64,000 nucleotides of DNA from Kaistia defluvii (GCF_040548815.1 NZ_JBEPSM010000001.1:2046001-2110000), one strand, 5' to 3'; positions 30,011 through 38,845 are shown, numbered from the stretch's first letter. The notes: generated from the letters alone by a model not told the origin. A program made the numbers and translations.

Positions 30011-30376
30011 TCAGCCTTCGTCGCGCAAAAGCCCGCGCAACTCCGCGACGCCGGCGGCGATGCGCGCATTCGTCTCCGCCTCCATGGCACGATAGCGATC
30101 GAGCACGAGCCGGCCGATTGGCGTCAGCCGCGCACTGCCGCCGCCGCCCGTGCCGCCCTTCTCCGTCTCGACCAGCGGATCGCGAAACGCCGTGTTCATC
30201 TCGCGAACAAGGCTCCAGACGCGCTTCGGGCTCATCGCGAGCCGCGCCCCGGCGCCGGAGAGCGAGCCGGTATCAGCAATCGCCTCCAGCAGATCCGCCT
30301 TGCCCGGCCCGAGCGCAAAGCCAGGCTTGAGCACGAGGCGAAAACGCAGGCCTTCGGTCTGGTTGGGAAGTCTCAT
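30011..30376 (-). CDS. ModE-like winged-helix regulator without molybdate-binding domain
   Basis: A 121-aa protein covering only the N-terminal ModE DNA-binding domain. FALGPGKADLLEAIADTGSLSGAGARLAMSPKRVWSLVREMNTAFRDPLVE is the characteristic HTH, and GGTGGGGSARLTPIGRLVLDRYRAME the wing and following helix. The TOBE/Mop molybdate-sensing part of full ModE is absent. Such short forms are common in alphaproteobacteria and may regulate molybdate or other genes. A ModE-like palindrome precedes modA 10 kb away in this window. Confidence 0.88.
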   Translation of the reverse strand: MRLPNQTEGLRFRLVLKPGFALGPGKADLLEAIADTGSLSGAGARLAMSPKRVWSLVREMNTAFRDPLVETEKGGTGGGGSARLTPIGRLVLDRYRAMEAETNARIAAGVAELRGLLRDEG

Positions 30377-30505
30377 GCGGTTTCAGGATTCCATCGGACG
30401 AGGACGCGCATTCTGGCGCATCCCCCGGCCGACCGTCGAGGGGCTTATGCCCTCTGCGGAGGCAGCACGCCTGCCCCAAGAAAGACCGTTGTGCCAGACC
30501 CCGCC
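30377..30505. other. Non-coding flank of the 30.5 kb repeat
   Basis: Between the ModE-like gene and the inverted-repeat element no gene or clear regulatory motif is seen. Together with the repeat, the gene-free stretch runs to 30727 at the end of the ABC permease gene. The ModE-like gene's promoter must lie here. Confidence 0.4.
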
Positions 30506-30630
30506 TCAACATCCGGAGGAGACTTGCGGAGCAAGTCGTCTCGAAGGACGCACTGCCTGCGGGCAAATCCGCACTGCCCACCCACCCCGCGTGCTTCGAG
30601 ACGGCCCTCCGGGCCTCCTCAGCATGTTGA
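30506..30630. repeat. Interspersed inverted-repeat (REP/BIME-like) element
   Basis: The left arm (from TCAACAT at 30506 through CGTCTCGAAG near 30546) and the right arm (from CTTCGAGACG near 30594 to TGTTGA at 30630) are near-perfect reverse complements. Each arm carries its own mini-hairpin: ACTTGC/GCAAGT in the left arm and GGCCC/GGGCC in the right. The outer TCCTCAGCATGTTGA-type ends resemble dispersed palindromes common in Rhizobiales genomes. It lies downstream of the leftward ABC permease gene. Confidence 0.7.
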
Positions 30631-30727
30631 GGATAGTGTTGCGCGCAGGTGTCCCTCAGAGAGAGGTGAGAAGACGCCGCTTATAGAACTCCGGGCGCCG
30701 ACACGAGACGGCGCCCGGAGGTTCTGG

Positions 30728-31723
30728 TCAGTCCGACTGACGGAAGCTGCGGATGCGGTCGAACGCCACCGCGATGACGATGAAGCTGCCGACGAAAGCG
30801 CCCTGCCAGAAGGTCGAGATGCCCAGCAGGATCAGGCTGTTGCGGATGACCTCGATCAGCGCCGCGCCGACCACCGCGCCAAATGCGGTGCCGACGCCGC
30901 CAGCGAGATTGGCGCCGCCGATCACGGTCGCCGCGATCACGGTCAGTTCCATGCCGGTGCCGAGATTGGTCGTCACGCTGCCGAGCCAGCCGGTCATCAG
31001 CACGCCGGCAATGCCGGCCGTCAGCGCCGAGATGACATAGACGCCGACCTTGATGCGCTTCACCGGCACGCCGGTAAGCACCGCCGCCTGCTCATTGCCG
31101 CCAATGGCGAAGATGTGCCGTCCCCAGCCGGTCCAGCGGAACACGAAGCCGGCGATCAGCGCCATCACGGCCAGCACGATCAGCGGATTGGCGATCCCGA
31201 GTGTGGTGCCGCCGCCGAGCTGCAGCAGCAGGGCTTGGTCGGGTCCGAACTGATAGACCATCTTGTTGTTGGACAGCACCAGCGCCATGCTTCGCGCCAC
31301 TGAAAGCATGCCGAGGGTCACCACGAAGGGTGGCATTCCGACATAGGCGATCAGCACCCCGTTGACGATGCCGACGAGGATGGCGGCGACCAGCGCCAGC
31401 GCGATGCCGACGGCCAGCGGATAGCCGGCGCTCATCACCAGGCCGGTGACGATCGCCGAGAGGCAGAGCGTCGAGCCGACCGAAAGGTCGATGCCGCCGG
31501 AAATGATCACCACGGTCATGCCGATCGCGACGATGCCGACAAAGGCAAAGTTGCGCGTCACGTTGAACAGATTGTTCTTCGTCGCGAAGGTGTCGGTCAT
31601 GAAGGTCAGCGCGATGCAGGCCAGCACCGCCGCCAGGAATACCCAGAAGGTCTGGCGCGACAGCAGCCAGCTCAGCGTGCTGTGCGTCTGGTGATTGATG
31701 GTGTCGTCGAGCGAAACAGCCAT
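30728..31723 (-). CDS. Ribose-type sugar ABC transporter permease
   Basis: Inner-membrane permease of the RbsC/XylH family, 331 aa with about 8-10 hydrophobic helices. Family motifs are NFAFVGIVAIGMTVVIISGGIDLSVGSTLCLSAI, GVLIAYVGMPPFVVTLGMLSVARSMALVLSNN and the C-terminal LAGGVGTAFGAVVGAALIEVIRNSLILLG. A GGAGG site precedes the ATG. The ATP-binding gene lies 33 nt upstream on the same strand, and the binding protein is encoded divergently. Substrate is not evident. Confidence 0.92.
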   Translation of the reverse strand: MAVSLDDTINHQTHSTLSWLLSRQTFWVFLAAVLACIALTFMTDTFATKNNLFNVTRNFAFVGIVAIGMTVVIISGGIDLSVGSTLCLSAIVTGLVMSAGYPLAVGIALALVAAILVGIVNGVLIAYVGMPPFVVTLGMLSVARSMALVLSNNKMVYQFGPDQALLLQLGGGTTLGIANPLIVLAVMALIAGFVFRWTGWGRHIFAIGGNEQAAVLTGVPVKRIKVGVYVISALTAGIAGVLMTGWLGSVTTNLGTGMELTVIAATVIGGANLAGGVGTAFGAVVGAALIEVIRNSLILLGISTFWQGAFVGSFIVIAVAFDRIRSFRQSD

Positions 31724-31756
31724 TTGTAACGTCCTCCCTCTTCCTTTCGCTCGATG

Positions 31757-32497
31757 TCAGGCGCGCTCGAGCGCGCCGGTGATCAAGGCCGTCACTTCTT
31801 CCGGGGAACTGTCGGCGATCCGCTTGTCCGCCACCTTCGTGCCGCGCCGCAGCACCACGATCTTGTCGCAGACGGAGAACACGTCCGGCATGCGGTGGCT
31901 GATCAGGATCACGGAGATGCCCTGGTCGCGCAGGCGCCGGATCAGGTTCAGCACCTCGGCCACCTGCCGCACGCTGATCGCCGCCGTCGGCTCGTCCATC
32001 AGCACGATCTTCGAATCGGAGAGCCGGGTGCGGGCGATCGCCACCGCCTGGCGCTGCCCGCCCGACATCTGCTTGACCAGGTCGCGCGGCCGCGTCTCGG
32101 ATTTCAGTTCCTTGAACAGGGCCCCGGCGCGCTTGTACATCGTCGCGTAATCGAGGATGCGGATCGGCCCGAAACCGCGCTTCAACTCGCGGCCGAGAAA
32201 GACATTGGCCGCCGCCGTGAGGTTGTTGCAGAGCGCAAGATCCTGATAGACGACCTCGATGCCATTCTCGCGCGCTTCGACCGGCTTGTGGAAATGGACC
32301 TCGCGGTCCAGCACCCGCATGGTGCCGTGCGACGGCGGAAAATTGCCGGCGATGATCTTCACCAGCGTCGACTTGCCGGCGCCATTGTCGCCCATCAGCC
32401 CGACGACTTCGCCGGGCTCGATGGTCAGCGAAACGTCGTTCAGGGCCTGAATCGCCCCGAAATGCTTCGAAATGCCCTTGAGTTCCAGGACAGTCAT
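31757..32497 (-). CDS. Ribose-type sugar ABC transporter ATP-binding protein (single domain)
   Basis: A 246-aa ATPase with one nucleotide-binding domain, as in FrcA, rather than the double domain of RbsA. The Walker A is [12 protein letters not shown], the signature region is QMSGGQRQAVAIAR, and the Walker B is KIVLMDEPTAAISVRQ. The start is the ATG giving MTVLELKGISKHFG, with GGGAGG upstream; a GTG 21 nt earlier is less likely. It forms an operon with the permease gene downstream and feeds the same transporter as the divergent binding protein. Confidence 0.92.
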   Translation of the reverse strand: MTVLELKGISKHFGAIQALNDVSLTIEPGEVVGLMGDNGAGKSTLVKIIAGNFPPSHGTMRVLDREVHFHKPVEARENGIEVVYQDLALCNNLTAAANVFLGRELKRGFGPIRILDYATMYKRAGALFKELKSETRPRDLVKQMSGGQRQAVAIARTRLSDSKIVLMDEPTAAISVRQVAEVLNLIRRLRDQGISVILISHRMPDVFSVCDKIVVLRRGTKVADKRIADSSPEEVTALITGALERA

Positions 32498-32973
32498 CCC
32501 GGCGCTCCTCCCTGCCACGCAGGCCGTTGGCCGGCCCGTCGTTTCCCTGGTATCCGGTGCGGCGACGCCGCCCGGGTCTCTTTTTACCCTTATTGGCGCG
32601 CCAGAGCGCCGTCAACTTTAACATCAGACAAATAGCGCGGCGATGCCGCTGAGGCATCCCAGTTTTATTGCCCCGCTATAAACCGCTATACCTCGGTTCG
32701 GCAGCATAGCTAGTATACTGATATGAAAATGGGTGGCGGAACGGCGCGTATTGCACTGCAAGAACTTACAATGCGATGCAGCATGACGCATTTCATAGGA
32801 TTAATCGGATTGACTTTGTTCGCTTTCGGAATTTAGTTGGTTGTGTCCGCTGATACGACAGAGGGCCCAAAATCGTTCGCGCCGCGATGACCGGGAACAC
32901 CCGGGATCCAGGAATGCGCGACTTTCATAGGGTGGCGGACGACGGATTTCTATTGTCTCGGGAGGACAACAGC
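32498..32973. other. Divergent promoter region of the ribose-type ABC transporter
   Basis: No gene is seen in this 476-nt region, which is AT-richer in its middle. Rightward promoter candidates include TTGACT at 32810-32815 with TTAGTT 17 nt later, and an isolated TATACT at 32714-32719. Both membrane-component and binding-protein operons must start here. No repressor gene is adjacent. Confidence 0.4.
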
Positions 32974-33963
32974 ATGAAGAAGACACTCGCGATACTGTCG
33001 CTCGCCACCACCTGCCTGGCGCTCAGCCTCGGCGCGGCGCGCGCGGAGGACAAGGTCCTCGCCATAGTCGTGAAGGGCCTCGACAATCCCTTCTTCGAGG
33101 AAATCAACAAGGGCTGCCAGAAATGGAACGCCGAGAACCAGGGCAAGGGCTATACTTGCCTTTATACCGGCCCTGCTTCCAGCAATGATGAAGCCGGCGA
33201 AGTCCAGATCGTCGACGACCTGCTGACCAAGGGCGTCGCCGCCATCGCCATCTCGCCGTCCAACGCGCCGGCCATGGCCAATCTTCTGAAGCAGCGCGCG
33301 CCCACCATCCCCGTGATGACGGTCGACGCTGACCTGAACAAGGAAGATGCCGCGCTCCGCAAGGCCTATCTGGGTACCGACAATTACCTGATGGGCGTCA
33401 AGATGGGCGAGGAACTGCAGAAGCTGAAGAAGGGCGGCACCGTCTGCCTTCAGCTCGGCAACGTCGCGGCCGCCAACATCGCCGCCCGCGCCGCCGGCGT
33501 GCGCGACACGCTGGCCGGTGCCAAGGATGTCGACAAGCTGACCGGCCAGAACGGTTGGACCGAACCGGCGGGCTGCCCGCTGTTCACCAACGACCAGTCC
33601 GACCTCGCCAACCAGCAGATGAGCGATACCTTCACCGCCAATCCGAAGCTCGACGCCTTCGTGCTCGTCGGCGGCTGGGCCCAGTTCGCCCCGCAGGCCT
33701 ATGCGCAGGTCACCGACGGCGTCATGGAACGCCTGAAGAGCAAGGACCTCGTGATCATCGCCGGCGACACGCTGCCGCCGCAGATCGACGCGCTCAAGGC
33801 CGGTCGCAGCCATGCCCAGATCGGCCAGCGGCCATTCGAAATGGGCTACAAGGCGCCGGACGCCATGATCAAGCTGATCAACGGCGAAAAGGTTGACGAG
33901 ATCCTGTTCACGGGCCTCGACACCTGCCTGCCGGAGAATGTCGACAGCTGCCTGGCCAAGTAA
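32974..33963 (+). CDS. Ribose-type sugar ABC transporter substrate-binding protein
   Basis: Periplasmic binding protein of 329 aa. The true start is the internal ATG with GGGAGG nine nt upstream, giving a clean signal peptide (MKKTLAILSLATTCLALSLGAARA). The mature protein begins AEDKVLAIVVKGLDNPFFEEINKGC, the typical opening of the RbsB fold, followed by DLLTKGVAAIAISPSNAPAM and YLGTDNYLMGVKMGEEL. Four cysteines in the mature part suggest disulfides, including VDSCLAK at the end. It is divergent from its permease and ATPase genes. The ligand is unknown. Confidence 0.92.
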   Translation: MKKTLAILSLATTCLALSLGAARAEDKVLAIVVKGLDNPFFEEINKGCQKWNAENQGKGYTCLYTGPASSNDEAGEVQIVDDLLTKGVAAIAISPSNAPAMANLLKQRAPTIPVMTVDADLNKEDAALRKAYLGTDNYLMGVKMGEELQKLKKGGTVCLQLGNVAAANIAARAAGVRDTLAGAKDVDKLTGQNGWTEPAGCPLFTNDQSDLANQQMSDTFTANPKLDAFVLVGGWAQFAPQAYAQVTDGVMERLKSKDLVIIAGDTLPPQIDALKAGRSHAQIGQRPFEMGYKAPDAMIKLINGEKVDEILFTGLDTCLPENVDSCLAK

Positions 33964-34128
33964 TCCAGACAGCCCCACGGACCGAGACAGGCCCGGGGCA
34001 TCGACTGACCACTAGAGGGGCGCCCATGGCGCCCCTTTTCCATTCAGGCCGGATCGCCGGGCGTGCATCGCATGCGCCGAGGCTCTATATCGGACCGGGG
34101 ACTGACTTCAAGACGAGGATATCAGACG

Positions 34129-34386
34129 ATGCGCCGCACCATCCTGGCACTTTCGCTCCTTCTGGCCGCGACACCGGCCTTCGCCTGCACCGAGGAGGAG
34201 CTTCAGGCCAAGTCGATTTCGCTCGCCGACCTGGTCAAGCAGATCACGACGAAGGATCCGAGCCAGGCTGCGGAATGGCGCAAGCGGCAGGTCGAGGTTG
34301 ACCGTGTCGCCGAACGGACCACGAATTTCGACGAGATCTGCGCCGCCTATGACAAGGCGATCGCCGAGGCCCAGGCCAAGCAGTAA
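34129..34386 (+). CDS. Small exported hypothetical protein
   Basis: 85 aa from an ATG preceded by ACGAGGA. It has a signal peptide (RRTILALSLLLAATPAFA) and a mature part of about 65 residues beginning CTEEELQAKSISLADLVKQ, mostly helical and charged, with two cysteines. I do not recognise a named family. It lies 165 nt after the sugar-binding-protein gene and is not obviously part of that operon. Confidence 0.7.
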   Translation: MRRTILALSLLLAATPAFACTEEELQAKSISLADLVKQITTKDPSQAAEWRKRQVEVDRVAERTTNFDEICAAYDKAIAEAQAKQ

Positions 34387-34513
34387 AACTCTCGCGAGCA
34401 TCCGCCACGAGCCTTCCCCTGGGTCGGCATGAGGTCCACTCTTGTCCCGCGCCCGGCGATCCGCCGGATCCGAGGCGGGCAACCGGGGCGTCCGCGCCCC
34501 AGGGGAGGACCTC

Positions 34514-34837
34514 ATGGCTCACTATCTTCTGCAGGTCTCCTACGCCGCCAACGCCGTCAAGGCGATGGTGGCCAATCCGCAGAACCGCGAAGATGCGGTT
34601 CGCAAGGTCGTTGAGTCGATGGGCGGCAAGCTGCACGCCTTCTATTTCGCGCTTGGCGAATTCGACGTCGTGATCATCGCCGAATTCCCCGACAATGTGT
34701 CGGCGGCCGCCGTGGCGCTCGCGACCAGCGCGACCGGCGCCCTGTCGAAATTCGAGACCACCGTGCTGATGACCCCAGCCGAAGGGGTGGACGCGATGCG
34801 GAAGGCAAAGACCGGAGCGTACTCGCCACCGGCCTGA
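34514..34837 (+). CDS. GYD-domain protein
   Basis: A 107-aa cytoplasmic protein with a ferredoxin-like fold predicted for the GYD family. The ATG has a strong GGGGAGG site. The sequence runs HYLLQVSYAANAVKAMVANPQNREDAVRKVVESMGGKLHAFYFALGEFDVVIIAEFPD, where GEFDVVIIAEFPD corresponds to the G-Y-D motif that names the family (Y replaced by F here). The function of the family is unknown. The gene is probably monocistronic. Confidence 0.85.
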   Translation: MAHYLLQVSYAANAVKAMVANPQNREDAVRKVVESMGGKLHAFYFALGEFDVVIIAEFPDNVSAAAVALATSATGALSKFETTVLMTPAEGVDAMRKAKTGAYSPPA

Positions 34838-34979
34838 TGCAGCCGCTTCCGACAAAGCAAACAGGTCGCTTCACTCGAGGCCAAGCCTAGAGCGCTAGCG
34901 GAGCATGCAGAATTCGGCCACACCCTGCCCGCCGTGCCATGGCATCGGCAGGAAGATCGATCAGCGCTCTCCGCGAGGC

Positions 34980-35168
34980 TCAGCGCGGCGGCAGGCTGAT
35001 GCGTGGCAGCGTCCCGTCGAAGACGAACGACACCCCGGAAAGCATCATCGACCGCTGCGAAGCAACGCCATGATCGGCCCAGATGATCGGGCCGGCTCCG
35101 GCCTTGTTGGCAAGCAGAAAGCCAGCGACGACCACGAGTGCGACAGCTAGTCCAAACTGGAGATCCAT
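34980..35168 (-). CDS. Small single-span membrane protein, hypothetical
   Basis: 62 aa from an ATG with GGGGGT five nt upstream. Residues 4-22 (QFGLAVALVVVAGFLLANKAG) form one hydrophobic segment, followed by a short tail (PIIWADHGVASQ). An in-frame ATG further upstream would extend it to 98 residues but adds no recognisable domain. There is no family match I can name. It sits between the GYD gene and arfB on the opposite strand. Confidence 0.45.
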   Translation of the reverse strand: MDLQFGLAVALVVVAGFLLANKAGAGPIIWADHGVASQRSMMLSGVSFVFDGTLPRISLPPR

Positions 35169-35278
35169 CGTTACCCCCGTTCTCTGCTCGGTGATTCTAG
35201 CACAAGTCGCGTGCCGCTGCGACACCCCCTGCCGAAGAGCGTGCTGCCATGCTATGGGGTCGGCCTGGAAGGCCACTC

Positions 35279-35698
35279 ATGATCCGCATCAATGACGACA
35301 TTGCCCTCGACGACAGCGAGATCGAGGAGAGCTTCATCCGCTCTTCCGGACCGGGTGGGCAGAACGTAAACAAGGTTTCGAGCGCGGTTCAGCTGCGCTT
35401 CGATGCGCGGCGTTCGCGCGCGCTGCCCGACGCGGTCGCGGTGCGGCTGATGCGGCTGGCGGGTTCGAAACTGACGCAGAATGGCGTCATCGTCATCACG
35501 GCGCAGCGCTTTCGGGATCAGGCCCGAAACAGGGCTGACGCGCTGGAGCGTCTCGTGGCGCTGATCCAGGAAGCCTTGATTCCGCCGACGCCGCGGCGCG
35601 CGACGAAACCGACACTCGCATCGAAAAAGCGGCGCCTGGAGGGCAAGGCGAATCGTTCCGGGGTCAAGGCCATGCGCGGCGGCGTGAAGGTCGATTAG
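35279..35698 (+). CDS. arfB: Alternative ribosome-rescue factor B (release-factor-like, YaeJ)
   Basis: Hydrolyses peptidyl-tRNA on stalled, non-stop ribosomes. The 139-aa protein has the GGQ catalytic motif at 26-28 (RSSGPGGQNVNKVSSAVQLRFD), no stop-codon-recognition domains, and a basic C-terminal tail (ASKKRRLEGKANRSGVKAMRGGVKVD) that enters the empty mRNA channel. Size and layout separate it from full RF1/RF2. The chosen ATG follows GGAAGG closely and gives the standard N-terminus. Confidence 0.94.
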   Translation: MIRINDDIALDDSEIEESFIRSSGPGGQNVNKVSSAVQLRFDARRSRALPDAVAVRLMRLAGSKLTQNGVIVITAQRFRDQARNRADALERLVALIQEALIPPTPRRATKPTLASKKRRLEGKANRSGVKAMRGGVKVD

Positions 35699-35773
35699 CC
35701 CTCGCCAAATCAGCAGAACCCGTGCAACATTTTGCCGCGGCCGCTGCTGCGGCATCATTACGGGGAGAGCCTC

Positions 35774-36028
35774 ATGGGCATTATCTGGACCATCATCATC
35801 GGCTTCGTGGCTGGCGTCATCGCCAAGTTCATCACCCCGGGCAGCAATGAGCCAAGCGGCTTCATTCTGACAGTTATCCTGGGCATCGCCGGCGCGTTCC
35901 TGGCCACCTATCTGGGCCAGGCCATTGGCTGGTACGGCCCCAACGACCAGGCCGGTTTTATCGGCGCGATCGTCGGAGCGGTCATCGTACTGCTGATCTG
36001 GGGCGTCATCGTCAAGAAGCGCGCCTGA
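35774..36028 (+). CDS. GlsB/YeaQ/YmgE family stress-response membrane protein
   Basis: 84 aa with three hydrophobic segments: GIIWTIIIGFVAGVIAKFI, GFILTVILGIAGAFLATYLG and GFIGAIVGAVIVLLIWGVIV. The glycine-rich, transglycosylase-associated family pattern is clear (IGFVAGVIAKFITPG). GGGGAGAG precedes the ATG. Family members are small inner-membrane proteins induced by stress, with no known mechanism. The downstream hairpin overlaps the convergent DUF2892 gene. Confidence 0.9.
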   Translation: MGIIWTIIIGFVAGVIAKFITPGSNEPSGFILTVILGIAGAFLATYLGQAIGWYGPNDQAGFIGAIVGAVIVLLIWGVIVKKRA

Positions 36029-36041
36029 TCGAAAAGAGACG

Positions 36042-36062
36042 GCCGGGTTCAGCGAACCCGGC
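36042..36062. terminator. Bidirectional terminator hairpin
   Basis: Perfect 9-bp arms GCCGGGTTC and GAACCCGGC with loop AGC are followed on the + strand by TTTCCC. The element overlaps the last codons and stop of the leftward DUF2892 gene, so one sequence serves as terminator and coding 3' end. Confidence 0.65.
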
Positions 36063-36288
36063 TTTCCCATTCCGGGCAATGATCATGCACGGCCTTCGTC
36101 AGCGGGCATTGACCAGTGGCGCCGCGATAGGCGAGATAAGAGCCAGTCGCCAGGGCGAGCACGGAAAGCAGCCGGTTCGGCCGTGGTTTGACCGCTGCCG
36201 CCGCAAGGATGAGGCCGGCAACCACAGAGACGATGCGGCCTTCGGTCGAGACTTCCGGAACGACAACGGGGGGTTTTGCCCGAAACAT
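36049..36288 (-). CDS. DUF2892 family membrane protein
   Basis: A 79-aa protein related to the membrane part of YgaP. Two hydrophobic segments are visible (VSVVAGLILAAAAV and LLSVLALATGSYLAYRGATGQCPL). The closing GATGQCPLTKAVHDHCPEWESR, with two cysteines, is typical of the family. The ATG is preceded by GGAGAAA. It is convergent with the YeaQ-like gene and divergent from the DUF72 gene. Function is unknown. Confidence 0.82.
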   Translation of the reverse strand: MFRAKPPVVVPEVSTEGRIVSVVAGLILAAAAVKPRPNRLLSVLALATGSYLAYRGATGQCPLTKAVHDHCPEWESRVR

Positions 36289-36359
36289 GATTTTTTCTCC
36301 GATTGCTGACAGGGGTTGAACGCGCGAGTGTCGTGCCCGTTCCAATGGAGAGGTAGGCG

Positions 36360-37151
36360 ATGATCCGGGTTGGCATAGGTGGGTGGACGTTCGAGCCCTG
36401 GCGGGACAATTTCTATCCGGCCGGGCTCCCGCAGAAGCGCGAGCTCGAATATGCCAGCTCCAAGCTCACCTCGATCGAGATCAACGGCACCTATTACGGA
36501 TCGCAGAAGCCGGAGAGCTTCCGCAAATGGGCGGAGGAGACGCCGGATAATTTCGTCTTCGCGCTGAAGGGCCCGCGCTTTGCCACCAACCGCCGCGTGC
36601 TCGCCGAGGCGGGCGAGTCGATCTCGCGCTTCTTCGCCAGCGGCGTCACCGAGCTTGGCCCCAAGCTCGGGCCGATCAACTGGCAGTTCATGGCGACCAA
36701 GAAATTCGACGCCGAGGATTTCACCGGCTTCCTCGAACTGCTGCCGAAGACGGTCGACGGCATCGCCATCCGCCATGCGGTCGACGTGCGTCACGAGAGC
36801 TTCCAGACGCCGGAATTCATCGCGCTGGCCCGCAAGCATGGCGTCGCGGTGGTGGTAGCCGATTCCGAGACGCACCCCCAGATTGCCGACCCGACGGCCG
36901 ACTTCGTGTATGCACGCCTGCAAAATGCATCCGAAGAGGAAAAAATCGGCTATCCGGAGTCCGCTCTTTCCGAGTGGAAGAAGCGCGCCGAGCGCTGGGC
37001 CGAGGGCGGTGTCCCCGCCGACCTGCCGTTGCTCTCGGAGAAGCCGGCCAAGGCCGGCAAGCGCGACGTTTTCATTTACATGATCAATGGCTTCAAGCCG
37101 AAGGCGCCGTTTGCCGCCATGGCGCTGATCGAGAAACTCGCCTCCCGCTGA
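36360..37151 (+). CDS. DUF72 domain-containing protein
   Basis: A 263-aa TIM-barrel protein of unknown function, seen widely in bacteria. The N-terminal signature is [21 protein letters not shown], followed by [44 protein letters not shown], both definitive for DUF72. Later [28 protein letters not shown] and [12 protein letters not shown] are conserved. GGAGAGG precedes the ATG. Neighbours give no clue to the substrate. Confidence 0.92.
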   Translation: MIRVGIGGWTFEPWRDNFYPAGLPQKRELEYASSKLTSIEINGTYYGSQKPESFRKWAEETPDNFVFALKGPRFATNRRVLAEAGESISRFFASGVTELGPKLGPINWQFMATKKFDAEDFTGFLELLPKTVDGIAIRHAVDVRHESFQTPEFIALARKHGVAVVVADSETHPQIADPTADFVYARLQNASEEEKIGYPESALSEWKKRAERWAEGGVPADLPLLSEKPAKAGKRDVFIYMINGFKPKAPFAAMALIEKLASR

Positions 37152-37333
37152 GTCAGTCTGGGGCCCCGCCGACGCTAGTCGATTCCCAACCGGTTGCACC
37201 CGGTTGTATCGATTTTGTGAACAGTCCAGCGCCCAATTCTCGCCTTTTTCGGCTGTTGATAAACAGCCAACGAAGCTTGTTTCCGTTTTGGGTGCAATCC
37301 GCGTCGGCGAACGCGAAAACGAAGAGATCCAGT

Positions 37334-37732
37334 GTGCAGGTAAAATTGCGTATCGCGGCCGTGACGGCCGCTCTCGTAGCCGCCGGTGCGGCCCTCTCCT
37401 TCGGGAGCCTTCCGGCCGAAGCCGGGACCCAGTGTGGCCGAGCCTCCTGGTATGCCCTGGGCGGCAAGACCGCCAACGGTGAACGCAACAACCCCAACGC
37501 CCTGACTGCCGCCCATCGCAAGCTGCCCTTCGGCACCCGCGTCCGGGTCGAGAACCTCAAGAACGGCAAGTATGTCGTCGTCCGCATCAACGACCGTGGC
37601 CCCTTCACCGGCGGCCGAGTGATCGACGTCTCGCGCGCCGCGGCGCAGCAGCTCGGCATGGTCAAGTCCGGCACCGCCAAGGTCCGCCTCGTCGTCGACG
37701 GCGCCGCCGTGAAGAATTCCTGCCCCGCCTGA
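37334..37732 (+). CDS. RlpA-like double-psi beta-barrel protein
   Basis: A 132-aa exported protein starting at GTG with AAGAGA upstream. The signal peptide ([27 protein letters not shown]) leads to the double-psi beta-barrel: [41 protein letters not shown] and [29 protein letters not shown]. These are the RlpA hallmarks. There is no C-terminal SPOR domain and no lipobox cysteine, so it is a soluble short form. RlpA proteins cleave denuded glycan strands in peptidoglycan. The open frame extends far upstream, but the signal peptide fixes this start. Confidence 0.88.
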   Translation: MQVKLRIAAVTAALVAAGAALSFGSLPAEAGTQCGRASWYALGGKTANGERNNPNALTAAHRKLPFGTRVRVENLKNGKYVVVRINDRGPFTGGRVIDVSRAAAQQLGMVKSGTAKVRLVVDGAAVKNSCPA

Positions 37733-37742
37733 TCTCCGCCAG

Positions 37743-37778
37743 GGCTCGGTCCCATCGCCTCCGATGGTGGAGCGAGCC
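37743..37778. terminator. Hairpin between the RlpA-like gene and modC (convergent)
   Basis: The outer arms GGCTCG and CGAGCC and inner arms CCATCG and CGATGG form a stem with an internal loop between the two convergent stop codons. No T-run follows. It is a likely shared 3' end structure. Confidence 0.4.
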
Positions 37779-38845
37779 TAAGTCCCGTCCAGCGCCACGG
37801 CCTTGACCAGCGCGGTGACGGCGAGGCCCGGAACGAGTTCCAGATCCCGCACAGCGTCCCGCGTGACCCGCGCCAGCATCGGCTCCCCGCCGACGTCGAG
37901 GCGGATGCCGACATCGTGGCTGCGACCCTCGCCGATCGAGACGATCTCCGCCCTCAGGCGGTTGCGGACCGAGAGCCGGCCGGGCTCGCCCACGGCCAGC
38001 GTCACATCGCGGGCACGAATGCGGATGCGCAGCCGCTTGCCGATCGGCGCATCGATCGAGGGTACGACCAGCGACCCGGCCGGGTGATCGAGCCGGGTGA
38101 CGCCGGCTTCCGGATCCTGCGCCAAAACGGTCGCATCCAGCACGGCGCCCGCCTCCCACTCCCCGATCGCATCGAGGCGCGCGAATACCTCGCCGACCGG
38201 CCCGATCGCGGCGACGCGCCCGGCCTCGATCAGCGCCACCGTATCGGACAGGCGCGCCACCTCCTCGACCGAATGGCTGACATAGACGATGGGGAGTCGC
38301 TTGGCGTCGCGCAGTCGCTCGATGAAGGGCAGGATCTCGGCCTTGCGCTCGCGATCGAGCGCCGCCAGCGGCTCGTCCATCAGCAGGCAATCGGGGCTCG
38401 ACAGCAGCGCCCGGCCGATCGCCACGCGCTGCTTCTCGCCGCCTGAGAGATCCCGCGGCATCCGCGCCATCAGCCCGCCGATGCCGAGCAGGTCCACTAC
38501 CTCGTCGAGACTGCCCCAGCGCCGCGCCTGCGGCGTCAGCCAGCGGCCATAGAGCAGGTTGGACCGCACCGAGAGATGCGGAAACAGCCGCCCCTCCTGG
38601 AAGACATAGCCGATGCGCCGCTTTCCGGCCGGCACGAAGATCGACCGCTCGGTGTCGACCAGCGTCCGCCCGTCGAGCACGATCCGGCCCTGGTCGGGTC
38701 GGGACAGGCCGGCCACGAGGTTCACGAGCGAGGTCTTGCCCGACCCGGAACGGCCGAACAGGGCCGTGACGCCCGGCCCGGTCTCCAACGCGATATCGAG
38801 CGAGAACTGCCCCAGCTGCTTGCGAATGGCAATCGAGAGCGTCAT
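37778..38845 (-). CDS. modC: Molybdate ABC transporter ATP-binding protein
   Basis: ATPase of the ModABC importer, 355 aa. The Walker A is GRSGSGKTSLVN, the signature DLSGGEKQRVAIGRALL, and the Walker B LLMDEPLAALDRERK. The C-terminal Mop/TOBE domain (residues ~290-350, LRIRIRARDVTLAVGEPGRLSVRNRLRAEIVSIGEG) senses oxyanion and is typical of ModC. The start overlaps the modB stop by 4 nt, indicating translational coupling. It is the last gene of modABC. Confidence 0.95.
   Translation of the reverse strand: MTLSIAIRKQLGQFSLDIALETGPGVTALFGRSGSGKTSLVNLVAGLSRPDQGRIVLDGRTLVDTERSIFVPAGKRRIGYVFQEGRLFPHLSVRSNLLYGRWLTPQARRWGSLDEVVDLLGIGGLMARMPRDLSGGEKQRVAIGRALLSSPDCLLMDEPLAALDRERKAEILPFIERLRDAKRLPIVYVSHSVEEVARLSDTVALIEAGRVAAIGPVGEVFARLDAIGEWEAGAVLDATVLAQDPEAGVTRLDHPAGSLVVPSIDAPIGKRLRIRIRARDVTLAVGEPGRLSVRNRLRAEIVSIGEGRSHDVGIRLDVGGEPMLARVTRDAVRDLELVPGLAVTALVKAVALDGT

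Noticed and set aside
36974..37333. Upstream extension of the RlpA-like gene
   Set aside because: It overlaps the end of the DUF72 gene in another frame and has no signal-peptide logic; GTG 37334 opens directly into a signal peptide.
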